Source: Silene latifolia (lineage: Eukaryota; Streptophyta; Magnoliopsida; Caryophyllales; Caryophyllaceae). From it: a stretch of DNA of 64,000 nt. Of the stretch, positions 23,743 through 34,434 are shown piece by piece. The stretch covers positions 64,766,099-64,830,098 of the forward strand of contig NC_133531.1 of NCBI RefSeq assembly GCF_048544455.1, in the 5' to 3' direction. Each line of letters begins with the position of its first letter. Position 1 is the first letter of the stretch. The notes under the pieces are model-generated. The model saw only the letters and a list, made by a program, of their open reading frames with translations. It ran no database searches and had not been told where the DNA came from. A program made the position numbers and the translations under genes.

Positions 23743-23760
23743 TGGCACCGTTGCCGGGGA
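23743..23760 (+). promoter_or_regulatory. Primer binding site, tRNA-Asp, one mismatch (element A)
   Basis: TGGCACCGTTGCCGGGGA, one base different (A for G at position 5) from the site in C and H. It lies four bases after the LTR end. Confidence 0.87.
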
Positions 23761-23800
23761 TAGTGTTGTCTATTTGAATTGTTCTTTTGTCTAGTTTTAA

Positions 23801-24904
23801 TTGTGCTTCTTCTTGAGGGATCTTGGTTCCTTGAGAATTTTAATTCTTGTACTTGCATTATTTCATATGTTTAACATGTCTACATTCACTTTTTGGCAAT
23901 ATGAAAATGAGTCATTTGATAAATATATTGCAAGATTTGAAGATTATATGACTCATGCTTGGCATCATGGTTTTACTCTTTCAAATTATGAAGCATGTTG
24001 TGTTGTTTATAATGGCATGAACCTTGAAACTCGCAACTTTGCATTTCACTTGAGTGGTGGTAGGATATGTGAGATGAGTTGTGAGGAATTTTGGGAATTT
24101 GTTGAGTTCATGACCACCCAATGTCTCAAGCAAATTGTACATGACATCTTTGAGAGTGCCAAGGAAGGTATGGAAGCGATAAAAACCACATTTCAAAAAT
24201 TCATTGAGGGAAACTATGATGAAAATGAGATTTGTGAGAATGAGACATCTTCCTATAACCTTGAGTCAACCCACTATGTCCACAAATTTGCCCCTCCTTG
24301 GGAATATGGAGTGCTAGATGAAGAGAGTGATGATGAGGAGGAGTACATCCTTGATTTTGAAACCAATGCTTGTATACCGTCACCTTACTCTTCTTGTGTA
24401 CCAATGAACCCAACTTCCATGGCATTTGATGTTAATAGGCAAAGTGAGAGTGATATGGACGTGAACTTGAGTGAAAACTCACCCGTTGAGGATGACATAT
24501 TGGAGGGAAACAATTGTGTTGAACTTGGTGAGCCTTGTTATGACCACCCCTTTGACAATGGACCTTGTTGGGATGAAGAATATGAGGACATTTGGGAACC
24601 TCAAATAGACACCCTTGAAATCACCTTAGATGATAATGAGAGTACTTGCATTAAATGTGGTGATTTTGACTATTTGGAGGATAAGTTGAGTGAATTGCCA
24701 ACCAACTACCCATTTCATGTTCCTACCATCCATCACATCTCTTATGATTTTTGTCATAACATTCTTAACATGCTTGTTCGGTCTATTACTTGGGCATTAT
24801 TTCATTGCATAATCTTATGTTGTTATCCATGCCTATTTATATCCCACTCCCAAGAATTTGACCGACTTCTACGTGCTTTGAGTGCTAGTGATAATTTTTT
24901 ATGA
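23801..24904 (+). CDS. Divergent Gag-like ORF (element A)
   Basis: An open frame of 367 codons. The likely start is the internal MSTFTFWQYENESF (about residue 26), because the upstream part is a hydrophobic stretch not seen elsewhere. Residues ~30-110 can be laid against the Athila Gag core: ENESFDKYIARFEDYM, then HHGFT, YNGMNLETRNF, GGRICEMSCEEFWEFVEFM, against EESLYEAWERFKGIC, HHGLS, WNGLYEDSRN, GSNGMFTEVDDNQ.WNKIEEM. The N-terminal half of Gag, the zinc knuckle and the protease are missing. The rest is acidic, with Cys scattered. It sits where gag belongs, about 40 bases after the primer site. It may be a reduced Gag of a non-autonomous element. Alternative: an unrelated captured ORF. Confidence 0.6.
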   Translation: MCFFLRDLGSLRILILVLALFHMFNMSTFTFWQYENESFDKYIARFEDYMTHAWHHGFTLSNYEACCVVYNGMNLETRNFAFHLSGGRICEMSCEEFWEFVEFMTTQCLKQIVHDIFESAKEGMEAIKTTFQKFIEGNYDENEICENETSSYNLESTHYVHKFAPPWEYGVLDEESDDEEEYILDFETNACIPSPYSSCVPMNPTSMAFDVNRQSESDMDVNLSENSPVEDDILEGNNCVELGEPCYDHPFDNGPCWDEEYEDIWEPQIDTLEITLDDNESTCIKCGDFDYLEDKLSELPTNYPFHVPTIHHISYDFCHNILNMLVRSITWALFHCIILCCYPCLFISHSQEFDRLLRALSASDNFL

Positions 24905-25805
24905 AATTGTTAATTGACAATCTTTGGTTTGATGGAGTTCCTCAATAACCATTAATTTGTATATATGCATTTAGTGTAATTTTGCATTCATTCATTCATT
25001 TAATAAATTGCATGAGAGATGAAATGGAGGGATCTCATATTTTAATTGAGCTTTTTGAAGGAAATTAATGAAAATGAGTAGATGGAAAATGTAAAGAAAT
25101 GAAGAAAATGGAGATTTTGGGCTTGTGAACATCTTTTCTATCATTAAAAAGGCGTTGGGTCGAAATTTTTTGAAATCTGCGCATCCCGAGTCCAATCCGT
25201 GCGGATTGAAAGACAAGAAAAAAGGAAAAAGCTCTCTGACCAAGAATCCTAGCGGATTCTGAAGAAAACTCGCATCCCACCTCCCAACCCGAGCGGGTTT
25301 AGCTCAACCCGAGCGTGTCCACTGCCAACCCGAGCGGGTTCAGCTCCAGTTTGCAGAAATTTCTCAGGAATCCGGGCAGGTTACTTCTAACCCACCCGTG
25401 TTCAGCTACTAACCCGTGTTCACTCAATTTTTCAGCCACAACTTTGTTCTAGACTCAAATCTCACCTACCATCTTCATCTTCTACCTTCAAGCACAACCC
25501 CAACTCACAAAAATTACTCAAATGACCATCAAATCCAACCAAATTACCATCAAATTACTCTAAAAATCATTCTAATCCATTTATACACAATAAAAACCAA
25601 CTTTACAACCTTCTACATAATCAAAATCACCCATTTTCATCATTTTAAATATTGGAGCTCCAAAAATCTGTGAGCTATAATTGTATTTCGGGTTTGATTT
25701 TTGCCTTCTAGCTTCACTTCAATTCTTCTAGTGTTCTAATAAGGCATTTTCAAGGTTGTTTGGCTCTTATTTGTGGAGATTTGAAGCATCTTTGGGTAAT
25801 GATAC
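24905..25805 (+). other. Element A spacer before ORF1
   Basis: Non-coding. CpG-word cluster at about 25195-25400, here with AACCCGAGCGGGTT words. It corresponds in position to 59083-60109 of H and 35977-36806 of E. Confidence 0.65.
25195..25400. repeat. CpG-word cluster upstream of ORF1 in A
   Basis: CCGTGCGGATTG, CCGAGCGGGTTTAG, CCGAGCGTGTCC, CCGAGCGGGTTCAG and CCGGGCAGGTTAC. The family resembles the clusters in C, E and H with an AACCC/GGGTT flank in place of AATCC/GGATT. Confidence 0.75.
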
Positions 25806-27047
25806 TTGGTGGATTTCAAGACTACAACAATGAGTTTTTGGGGCAAGAGTAAGACTACTACTACTACTACTACTAAGGGATCAAAGACGAGAAAAGAAAG
25901 CAATTCTAATGCTCCACCGGAGTTCCAAATGAAAGAAGAGGAGCTAGTACCGGAGATAGAGCAACTTGATGATTTCCCGGAGGTACTATTCATAAAAAAT
26001 GAGCATAGGATACGAATTGTGAAACTACTAGGTAAGGAATTCAAGCCTACTCGTTTCATTTGTCATCAAATTTTGGATAAACTTGGTATTGAAGAACCAA
26101 CCGAGTCTTTGTTTAGAGGAATGGGTCTTGAGACTTTGTTTAATATGCATGAGGAAACATATCTTAGCCTCACCTTGGAATTTTTGTGTAGTCTCAATGT
26201 TTTTGAGGGAGAAAGATGTGGGGTGTCTTTGGAATTTAGGTTGTGTAATGAGACCCATCAAATACATTTGGGTACCTTTGGTGAAATCTTTGGACTTGTG
26301 ATACCCAAGACCGACCTTGAGAAACCCGTGGGGTTCACGGAGTCACACTTGTGGAGAGCGATCACCGGGTTGGAATTAAATGGTTTTAAAAGGTGTCATT
26401 CCTTTTACATTCATCATCCGGTTATTAGAGTGTGGCATCAATTTATAGCGGGGACTATTCATGGTAGGAGTGACACGGGAAGTATGAGTCAACTTGACAT
26501 GACTTTTCTTGAGTCATATTTGAATGTCCAAGGTTTGCCAAAGTACAACTTTAATCCCGCACTTGAATTACTTGTTCGGTTTTGAAATCTAGCAAGGGGT
26601 GCGACAAAGTCAAAGGGAATTGTGATAGGTGGTCTTGTGACTAGGATGGCCAATGTTTTATGTCCGGGATTTAATGATGATGAGAGGTATGTGGCTCTAC
26701 CCGGAGATACTTTGCTTGATGAGAAGGCGATCTTTAGGGAACACAAATGGTGCAAGTATAATGACTTGGGAGGAATTGATTGGTACACCAAGGGAAGCAC
26801 TACATTCACCCTTCCTTGTTGGGACCTTCCTCCTACCACGCCTAGGTCGAGCTACCTTGAACCTATGCCGAGCTACCTCCTCCCCATTGAGAGGATTGCG
26901 GTTCCACCACCTAGGAGATGTGAGGAGGCACCTTCTACTCCTTCCCATGCACCATCACCGTCCCAAGGTCCATGCCTTGGATTTCCACCATTCCTTTATG
27001 GTGTTCGGCCCTCTTATGCGGAGATACCTCCATTCCCCCATGTCTAA
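25806..27047 (+). pseudogene. ORF1-type protein, one premature stop (element A)
   Basis: A single frame with a TGA at 26583-26585 and the rest open to 27047. The likely start is MSFWGKSKTTTTTTTKGSK at 25830. A basic Thr/Lys-rich N-terminus is followed by the ORF1 core: DDFPEVLFIKNEHRIRI, SLTLEFLCSLNV, LEFRL, YIHHPVIRVWHQFIAGTI, GGLVTRMANVL. It is Pro-rich towards the end. The N-terminus lacks the ARTK start of C and H. It ends 14 bases before a (CTC)n tract, after which RT-type sequence begins. The acidic tail of C and H is absent, apparently replaced at that junction. Confidence 0.78.
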
Positions 27048-27060
27048 CGACCCTACTCAC

Positions 27061-27100
27061 CTCCTCCTCCTCCTCCTCCTCCTCCTCCTCCTCCTCCTCC
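27061..27100 (+). repeat. (CTC)n tract at ORF1/pol junction
   Basis: About 13 CTC units between the ORF1-like frame and the pol frame of A. It is the point where similarity to ORF1 ends and similarity to pol begins. Confidence 0.92.
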
Positions 27101-28364
27101 GGACACCCCGCCATCGGCCATGGATATCTTGATGGGTATGATGAGCTTGAAGAGCAAGTTGAGTATGCCATGAGGATGGAGTGTATAATGGAAATGGAGC
27201 AAATACTTAATGAACCTTCAATGGAGGAAAGTGAGGTACCAACTTCAACTCTAAAACCCCTTCCCCCAAATTTGAAATATGCTTACCTTGATGAATCTAA
27301 AACTAAATCCGTGATTGTTAATGATAAACTTGATGAGAACCAATTGGAAAGTTTGCTTGATGTGTTGAAACAACATGAAAAGGCTATAGGTTATAGTCTA
27401 GATGACCTTAAGGGGATAAGTCCCAATTTTTGCATGCATAGAATTCATTTAGAAGAAGACCATAGGCCTACAATCCAATCCCAAAGGAGATTAACCCCCA
27501 CATGCAAGAAGTTGTAAAAGCAAAGGTTATGAAATTACTTGATGCGGGAATCATATATCCTATATCGGATTCTTTGTGGTTTAGCCCCGTTCAAGTGGTA
27601 CCTAAGAAAGGAGGTACCACGATGGTCACAAATGATAATAATGAGCTAATACCCACAAGGAATAACACAGGTTGGCGTATGTGTATTGACTACCGAAAAT
27701 AGAATTCCTCAACAAGAAAGGATCATTTCCCCCTACCATTCATTGACCAAATGCTTGAGAGGTTAGCCTCTAACAAATTCTTTTTACCTTGACGGGTATT
27801 CGGGATTCTTCCAAATCCCGATACACCCGGATGACCAACATAAGACCACCTTCACATGCCCTTATGGTACTTTTGCATATAGGAGAATGCCTTTCGGGCT
27901 ATGTAATGCCCCCGCTACTTTCCAAAGATGCATGATGAGTGTTTTCTCCGATTATCTATAAACCGTAATGGAACTTTTTATGGATGATTTTAGCGTTTAT
28001 GGGAACGACTTTAACTCTTGCTTGCATAACCTTTCTCTTGTGTTGCAAAAATGTGAAGATGTTAATCTTATTTTGAATTGGGAAAAGTGTCACTTCATAG
28101 TCAATGAAGGTATTGTTTTGGGTGATTTAATCTCGGAAAAGGGCATCGAAGTTGACAAAGCTAAGGTTGAGGTGATAGAGAAACTCCCACCTCCCGTGAC
28201 TGTTAGAGGGGTGAGAAGTTTTCTCGGTCACGCGGGTTTCTATCGCCGTTTCATAAAATATTTCTCAAAAATCGCGAAACCTCACTCAACTTTTCCTTAA
28301 AGATGCCCAATTCGAATTCACTAATGAGTGTGTTGAAGCCTTTAATAGAATTAAGGAAGCACTA
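27101..28364 (+). pseudogene. Athila-type reverse transcriptase, broken (element A)
   Basis: It begins with the pol linker (STLKPLPPNLKYAYLDE, about 27250) and RT palm motifs: [58 protein letters not shown] (xxDD box; MDD at about 27977) and RSFLGHAGFYRRF. Lesions: a one-base deletion at ~27500 (TPTCKKL where the family has TMQEVVKA), a TAG after DYRK at ~27700, a frameshift at ~27785, a TAA just before the MDD box (27959-27961), and another frameshift near 28285. The frame is cut at 28364 by insertion D, within the thumb/RNase H junction; E continues here with CACTA-ATCTC. It is not functional. Confidence 0.88.
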
Positions 28365-30609
28365 TGTGGACATGGGCCACAGGCCGGTCTGTGGATTTGA
28401 GCCACCTACCTATTCGTAGTTACGGGCCACCTGCACGCCAGGCCAATCTGTGGACATGCAGCGGTCTAGAAAGCCACGCTCGGTGGCGTTGAAATGCTTT
28501 CGACCGGATCGCTTTCGATCGGTCGGTTTCGCCTCGGTAAAGGTCTCGAAACGATTAGAGATGTTCGGAGTCACGACCAAGCATTTGTGGGATGCCTGGA
28601 ACCCGTTCGAATCCACCTTGTACCTCGGTCAAACGAAGCACAAAGTAGTGTTTGACATAGGTACTAAAGATAAGGACTCGTCCCCCTTTTAACATTCTAT
28701 GCCTAAAATGACTCTCGTACGCCCTGGATAAGGCCATCCACTATCCAAAGGTTCTAGGTAAGGGGTGAGGGTACGTATTGAGAAGCCCTTTAATCGGACA
28801 CCCAATCCCGCCCGCGTTAGCGGCCTCTACTGATCGATCGTGGTTGTTTAAGTGCAAAAGATGATAAGACGGTATAAATGCATGAATGAACATCCAAAAG
28901 TGTTAACCTAACATGTGAGCTTTCTAAGTCGGTTTGTTAATCACAATATCAAGCATAAGATGTCAAGTTGGATTTAATGTTGATTTGCATGTGAAAAAGG
29001 AAATTAAACATCCATTTACCAAATTCGGGTTATGATGCTTAACACGATCCATTTATTGAAAAAGGGTGTCAAATGACAAAATGTAAAAAATGTAAGCTTG
29101 TCAATCTGACCCGTCATGTATTCGGATTAACCATAATCGGGATTGTCCTAGACAAGTGCTAAAAACGAGACAGAACAGTGCCAGGCAGCCCCTTTGGGGC
29201 GCGAGCCTATTGGCGATAGAAGGGGCTCTGCCCTGGTTTTGAAATGTGAAAGCAGAGGGCCTCTTGGGGCGCGAGCCATGGGGCGAACCAAGGGGCGTCT
29301 CCTGGTTGTTAAAAAGGTTGTTTAAAACCGTTTTTTGTGATTAATGATTTGCAAGTTTGATTTGCATGACTCAGAATAATTACTATTATATTAGTAATAT
29401 TCGTTGTCGGATTTACATGTTTGAAAAGCATGATTAACAAATAAAAATGTAAAATGTTTGATTTGAACTAATTATGTTGAGTTCATTTATTTGTAATTAG
29501 TCAAGTTTGTCATCGTACTCGGATTAAACCTACATGGTATAAAGAACCAAGGATGATTATGAATTATGACTAATATATTTACAAATGTAAACAAATGAGA
29601 AAAATGGTAAATAAAAGAAAAGGATGTTAAAATACCCATTAAAATGTAATTAACCAATAATATCATCGGGTCATGGAATAAACCGTCATGGTATAAAGAA
29701 CCAAGGATGATTTTTGTAATGGTCAAAATATGTTTATCATAAAAATGAGTTAAAACATTTGAAATGGTAAAAACCGATTACAAATAAGAAATAAAATAAA
29801 AGGGAAAGACGAGAACAAACACGGATGAGTGTGACTCGAGACCCACAAGAGGCACGAGCTTCCTTGCATAGCAAGGAGCTTCTGTCTCAGGCCAAAACTC
29901 AGTTTCGGCTCGTCTAACCTAAATTTGAATCGTGTTATGCATTGTTCATGCTTATAAACTCATCAAAACAGTAAAGACATGAATTAAAGTGAGATATTTA
30001 CACCATCAAACTTACGTATTTTGTTGTTTGCGTGGTAGACGACTTTAGAGACGGTTTTCTCGTTATGACTACTCGCGATCAAAGAAGTTTAAAAAGAGTG
30101 CCTTAAAAACGGATTTGGTTTTGAAAATATGTTGAAAATATGTTGATTAAAACATGCTGATTAATGTTGAGTTGGTCGAATGGGTCGGTGGAATGCACGG
30201 CGACGGTACCAAACAAAATGTGTAAGGCTTGTGTTTACGATCGGTAGGTCGTAAACACGTGTCGATTTTGTGACTTAGGAAGTCGAGTATAGAAGTTTAA
30301 GGGAGATGTGAGGGGACGGACTCTCGCGTGAAGATTATGGGGTATGATGGTGGGTATTTATAGAGAAATGTAGGATGGTAGGTCGGTTGTGTTTGCTTAG
30401 AGGCTAAGCAGACACCTGCTTTAGGCGCGAGCCACCCCGTGACTCAATGGGGTGTACTGTCCCTTTCAATTTGGACGTGGCCTATTCTCCATCCATTGTT
30501 GATATGTGGTATTCATATAAGATGTCGTGTAACAATATGGGCATCTAATAAGAAGATTTTGGGTGTTACTTGAGGTAGGTGTTTTGTGTGCTTGACTCGG
30601 GTTTGTTTG
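28365..30609 (+). mobile_element. Insertion D: Tat/Ogre-like LTR or leader sequence (tentative)
   Basis: Foreign sequence begins TGTGGACATGGG exactly where A's RT frame stops, after CACTA, the likely target duplication. No repeat of CACTA with the matching RT continuation is seen before 30610, so D probably continues on the far side of E, outside the window. The stretch 'GGAGTCACGACCAAGCATTT' through 'AGCGGCCTCTACTGATCG' recalls leader sequences of Tat/Ogre gypsy elements (from memory, unverified). No coding frame is convincing. It has a repeated GGGGCGCGAGCC word. Confidence 0.4.
29196..29277. repeat. GGGGCGCGAGCC words in insertion D
   Basis: Perfect copies at 29196-29207 and 29266-29277, and a shorter one (GGCGCGAGCC) at 30424-30433. 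All are inside direct or inverted GGGGC/GCCCC context. Confidence 0.75.
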
Positions 30610-32391
30610 TGGAGTCGGACTCCCTTGAAAGGTTTAGTATTCGGTACTTATCGTTAGGAGCACCTAGACCAAAACAATATTTATAACTCCACAAACAACT
30701 CTACAATTAGTAAAGAGGCAAGTAAAGGTCGGATCCCAAGGGACGGGAATTGAGATGAGATTTTCAATTGCAACTAGCGGTGTCTATGGGTGTCACAATT
30801 TGGGGTTTGAATAGAAGATCACTAAACTAAATAGCAATAAAAGTAAACAAGCAAGATGATTAAAAAGGGATGTAAACAATTGATAAAAGGCACTAGGGTG
30901 TCATGGGGTCATAGGGGATTCATGGGAATTGATCATACAAACATATTCTCAAATTATAAGCAAGCAATTATTGTTGCGATGGATCGAGTTGGTTTATATC
31001 TTACAATCCTAGGAAAGTTTGGGCCCCGGAGCCGAATCGATTAGATTGTACAACACCTACAAGTCGACTTAATCTTCCCTACTCAACTATATGCATGGTC
31101 TAATGAGACTCGAGTTGGTTTATATCTTACAAGTCTCATTGAAAGGATAGGTGATGGGTAAAAAATGCAAGGATTCATAGGCTCACATTTCATCAAACAT
31201 ATCATGTGCATAAGTTGAGATCACAACAAGCAAGCAAATAAACTATGAAAACATATTAATTTAAGCATGAATCATCCCCCATGTTGGTTTCCCCTAATTA
31301 CCCATTAACCCTAGTTAAGGAAACTACTCACTCATTATCATGTTGAACATGCTAGCAAGGTTGTCAATCATACCAACAAAGTAAAACATGATGAATAAAT
31401 GAAGAAAAATAACAATAATTAAAAAGGGATTAAGAGAATTATACCTACTAATGATTCCAATAATAAAGCAAAGAATAATAGAAGTACTTGATGATTGATT
31501 GGAAGGTTGTCAATCTCCCAATAATAACCCAAATAATCTTCAATTACCCAAAATAAAAAATGAACAACAGAGAGATTAAGGAAATGAGATTTGTATTAAG
31601 ACTTGATTAGAAGTTGATTACAAGATTAAAGAGAGATTTTATTGATATAAACTACACTAAAGATTGATAAGAAGAACATACTAACCTAATTAGACTAATG
31701 GGGTATTTATAGTGGGGATTAGGTACACAAATTAGGGTTTACTAAGGGCTTAAATGACGATTAAGTCCTTGAGGAATCGCTCCTCTCAGAAAAATATGTG
31801 AGTCTCCTTTTTGCTAGTCTTTCCCGATGTATGCGCATCCTTCATAGAACGAGTAGAAGAGGGATTAGCTGTCACACAATCCGAGCATCCAGGGCACGGG
31901 ACGGGCGGATTGTGGGTCTTTTGGACGAGCGGATTCGTGGGGTGGACGGGCGGATTGTGGTGGTTCCGGACGAGCGGCCTTCTGAGGAAGACGCTCGGAT
32001 GGCTTATCTTGGACGGGCGGATTGTGGGCAGTCCGCTCGGATATTGAGTCAGCTTCCTCCTTTCTTCGTTTCTTCCTTTTTCTTCATACAATCCTTGAGG
32101 ATTTCGTCGGAGATGCAAGGATCTTTTCTCATCATTGCCCCACTACTATAATATGTACAAAGGCCTTCTAGTCTTGAATTCTCTTTGATGCTTGGTCATT
32201 GAATTCAATCAATTTAGCTCTATTTTGCCATGAAAATGCAAGGTTTGCACTCCTTTCCTACCAAGGAAACAAAACCTCAAAGAATATGCAAAACAAAGGA
32301 CTAAAGACAATAAATGACCCAAATATGCACTAAAAAGCATGGGAACAAGGCTAATTCGGGGACTAAATATGCTCAAATAATGGTCACATCA
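30610..32391 (-). repeat. Element E 3' LTR
   Basis: On the minus strand it starts TGATGTGACC (32391) and ends at about TCGGACTCCA (30610; the outer boundary is set by comparison with H, uncertain by a few bases). CpG-word cluster at about 31880-32040, TATA-like block near 31709. Confidence 0.8.
31880..32040. repeat. CpG-word cluster in E LTR
   Basis: Words such as GACGGGCGGATTGTGG, GACGAGCGGATTCG, GACGCTCGGATGG and CCGCTCGGATA, at the same place in the LTR as in C, A and H. Confidence 0.8.
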
Positions 32392-34434
32392 AATATCCCC
32401 AAACCGAACCTTTGCTCGTCCCGAGTAAAGAGGTGACAAAGACTAGGACCGTTATTTAAACTAACCTAATAGCATAGCCGATATGAGACAATTAGCGGGT
32501 CTCACTCCGCCCCTTCAGCTCAGAACAAGACAACCATGATGTAGGATGCCTTCTTGCAAGGAAAGGTGGGTCTTGCCAAAATGGCGACACATCCAAGCAT
32601 TAAAGCACATAAAATCAAGTAATGGATGCATCTACAAAAGAATAGCCACTTTCCTCATCTAAGTGGCAGAAATTATCTACAAGGGAAGCAATTCAAGGGT
32701 ACACACTCCTTCATTGATGCAATTTCTTCAAACTATTAAACCTAGAAGGATACCAATAAATCACCTCCAAGTTGTGTCAAGCTAGGGTACCTTTGTCCTC
32801 AACCGTTAAATGATTTTGTCAAGAGTAGACTCTCTATGGTGTTAGAAACACTGGAGGATCGCAGAATTCCCCCTATTGCCTAGACAAGAAGAAGGGTCGT
32901 CCCCGCTGCACCATGCACAAAAATGGATACGATGGATAAAGGGATCGATAGTATTTGAGTTTCATTTTAGGAGTTTGCTTTTTTTTTTGTTTTTTCTCCC
33001 CAATTTCTTGTGGCATATAACATTTGAGAACACTTTCTTTTTGCCATTTCTTTTGATTTTTGGCATTTCAACACTTGACAACTTTCAACTTTTTGCATTT
33101 ATTTTTGAACATTTTCAAAGTCACCCCATATGTAGTGTGGGTGCCTTATATTTGAAGCTTTAGGAGTCTATTTTTGCTCCTCCTTTCATTTGATGCATTT
33201 TGCAAACTTTCTTTCACTTTTCATTTCATTTCTTGAACTCAAATCAATTTCTTTTTGTGCCCATTCCCTTTGATGACAAAAATGTGGTAGAACATGGATG
33301 ATGGATGCATGGTTTTAAGGGTCACCTAGAAATAAACGGTAGCCAAGGAGTTATCACACCACAAGGTACTCTTGACTAGGCCTTAATCCACGGGTCAAAG
33401 GATACTACCATGACACATCCTAGGGTGTTTTACAAGCATTCTAACAAGCAAAGTCTTAAGAAGAAAAAGCATCTACTAGGGCCTATATACACTTGTCAAG
33501 CTTCCCAAATAGACGGTTTCACAAAATTTATCTAACATGAAACTACATGCCATGATGCAACTAACATTTATACATCCTAATGCATATGCTTCTACCAACT
33601 AGTATGCCAAATAATCTAAATGCAAGTCCTAGATTCACATTGTTTATACCGCATCAATCAAAATAAAGCCACATAGTCATTAACATAAAGAGGAAAAAGG
33701 AGATTGAAAAGATCATACCATGCGGTCTTCAATATACTCATGTCTCGGATGTGGCGTAGTCGATCAATGTGAACAAGGATAGAACAAACACAATATATAT
33801 AAACAATATATACAAGACTACACTACAAAGGAAATGAATATGTTTTTGGTTTTTTAATTTTTCAATTTTTTTGATTTTTTCGAAATTTTTGGTTTTTTTG
33901 GATTTTTTGAATAAAAGTTAAGTTAGAATTTCCCATCCCCACACTAATATGGGCATTGTCCTCAATGGCCAATATGATAGGAAATTATGCAAGTATGATG
34001 CATGATTTCTATACTAAATGCATGCTATACTAAGCTACACTACATGATGCATGGGTTTGTGTTTATGACGGAGAGCGTAATTTAGATTACCTCCCGTTGC
34101 GTATGCATGTACTTCCCCAAACCAAAATAGACATTATTTCTAATGTCTTAAGTTTTGGGGTAGTTCATGCACACAAGATGCAATGCATGAAACTATATAT
34201 TGTCATTTTGGATTTTCCAAATGGGAACAATAAAAAGAACACCTCAATGGGACCGAGGAGTTAGTCCTCGTGTTGCTAGGACTATCCAAACAAACCAAAG
34301 ACAAATATTGTACAAGTTAACAAAACATTAAATTCATTCATGAAAATTGAAAAAAAAGAGAGAGGATAAGGAAACTTCACTTAAGCTTGAGATGGGTGCC
34401 TCACGCCCGCTCCATCTAGCCATGAAGAGATCTT
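32392..34434 (-). other. Element E 3' non-coding region
   Basis: It matches in outline 7289-9343 of C and 61700-63764 of H: polypurine tract next to the LTR, 'CCATGCGGTCTTCAATA' block (~33719), TCCCCACACTAA (33936-33947), then the ORF1 stop. A T-rich stretch is at 32980-33120. No coding sequence. Confidence 0.68.

Larger units (their letters stand above)
1744..28364 (+). mobile_element. Element A: Athila-type LTR retrotransposon, plus strand, interrupted
   Basis: The element is read as 1744-2130 joined to 22409-28364, with element B inserted at 2130/2131. It starts TGATGTGACTC, the same LTR start as elements C and H (TGATGTGACC). Order: split 5' LTR, tRNA-Asp primer site, Gag-like ORF, CpG-word spacer, ORF1-like gene, (CTC)n tract, broken RT. 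The coding part stops abruptly at 28364, where insertion D begins, so the rest of pol and the 3' LTR are not seen. ORF1 lying before RT is the reverse of element E, which suggests a rearranged or chimeric element. Confidence 0.75.

Noticed and set aside
28450..28692. 80-codon ORF in insertion D
   Set aside because: No recognised domain; the nucleotide sequence resembles a non-coding leader and the frame ends at a common block.
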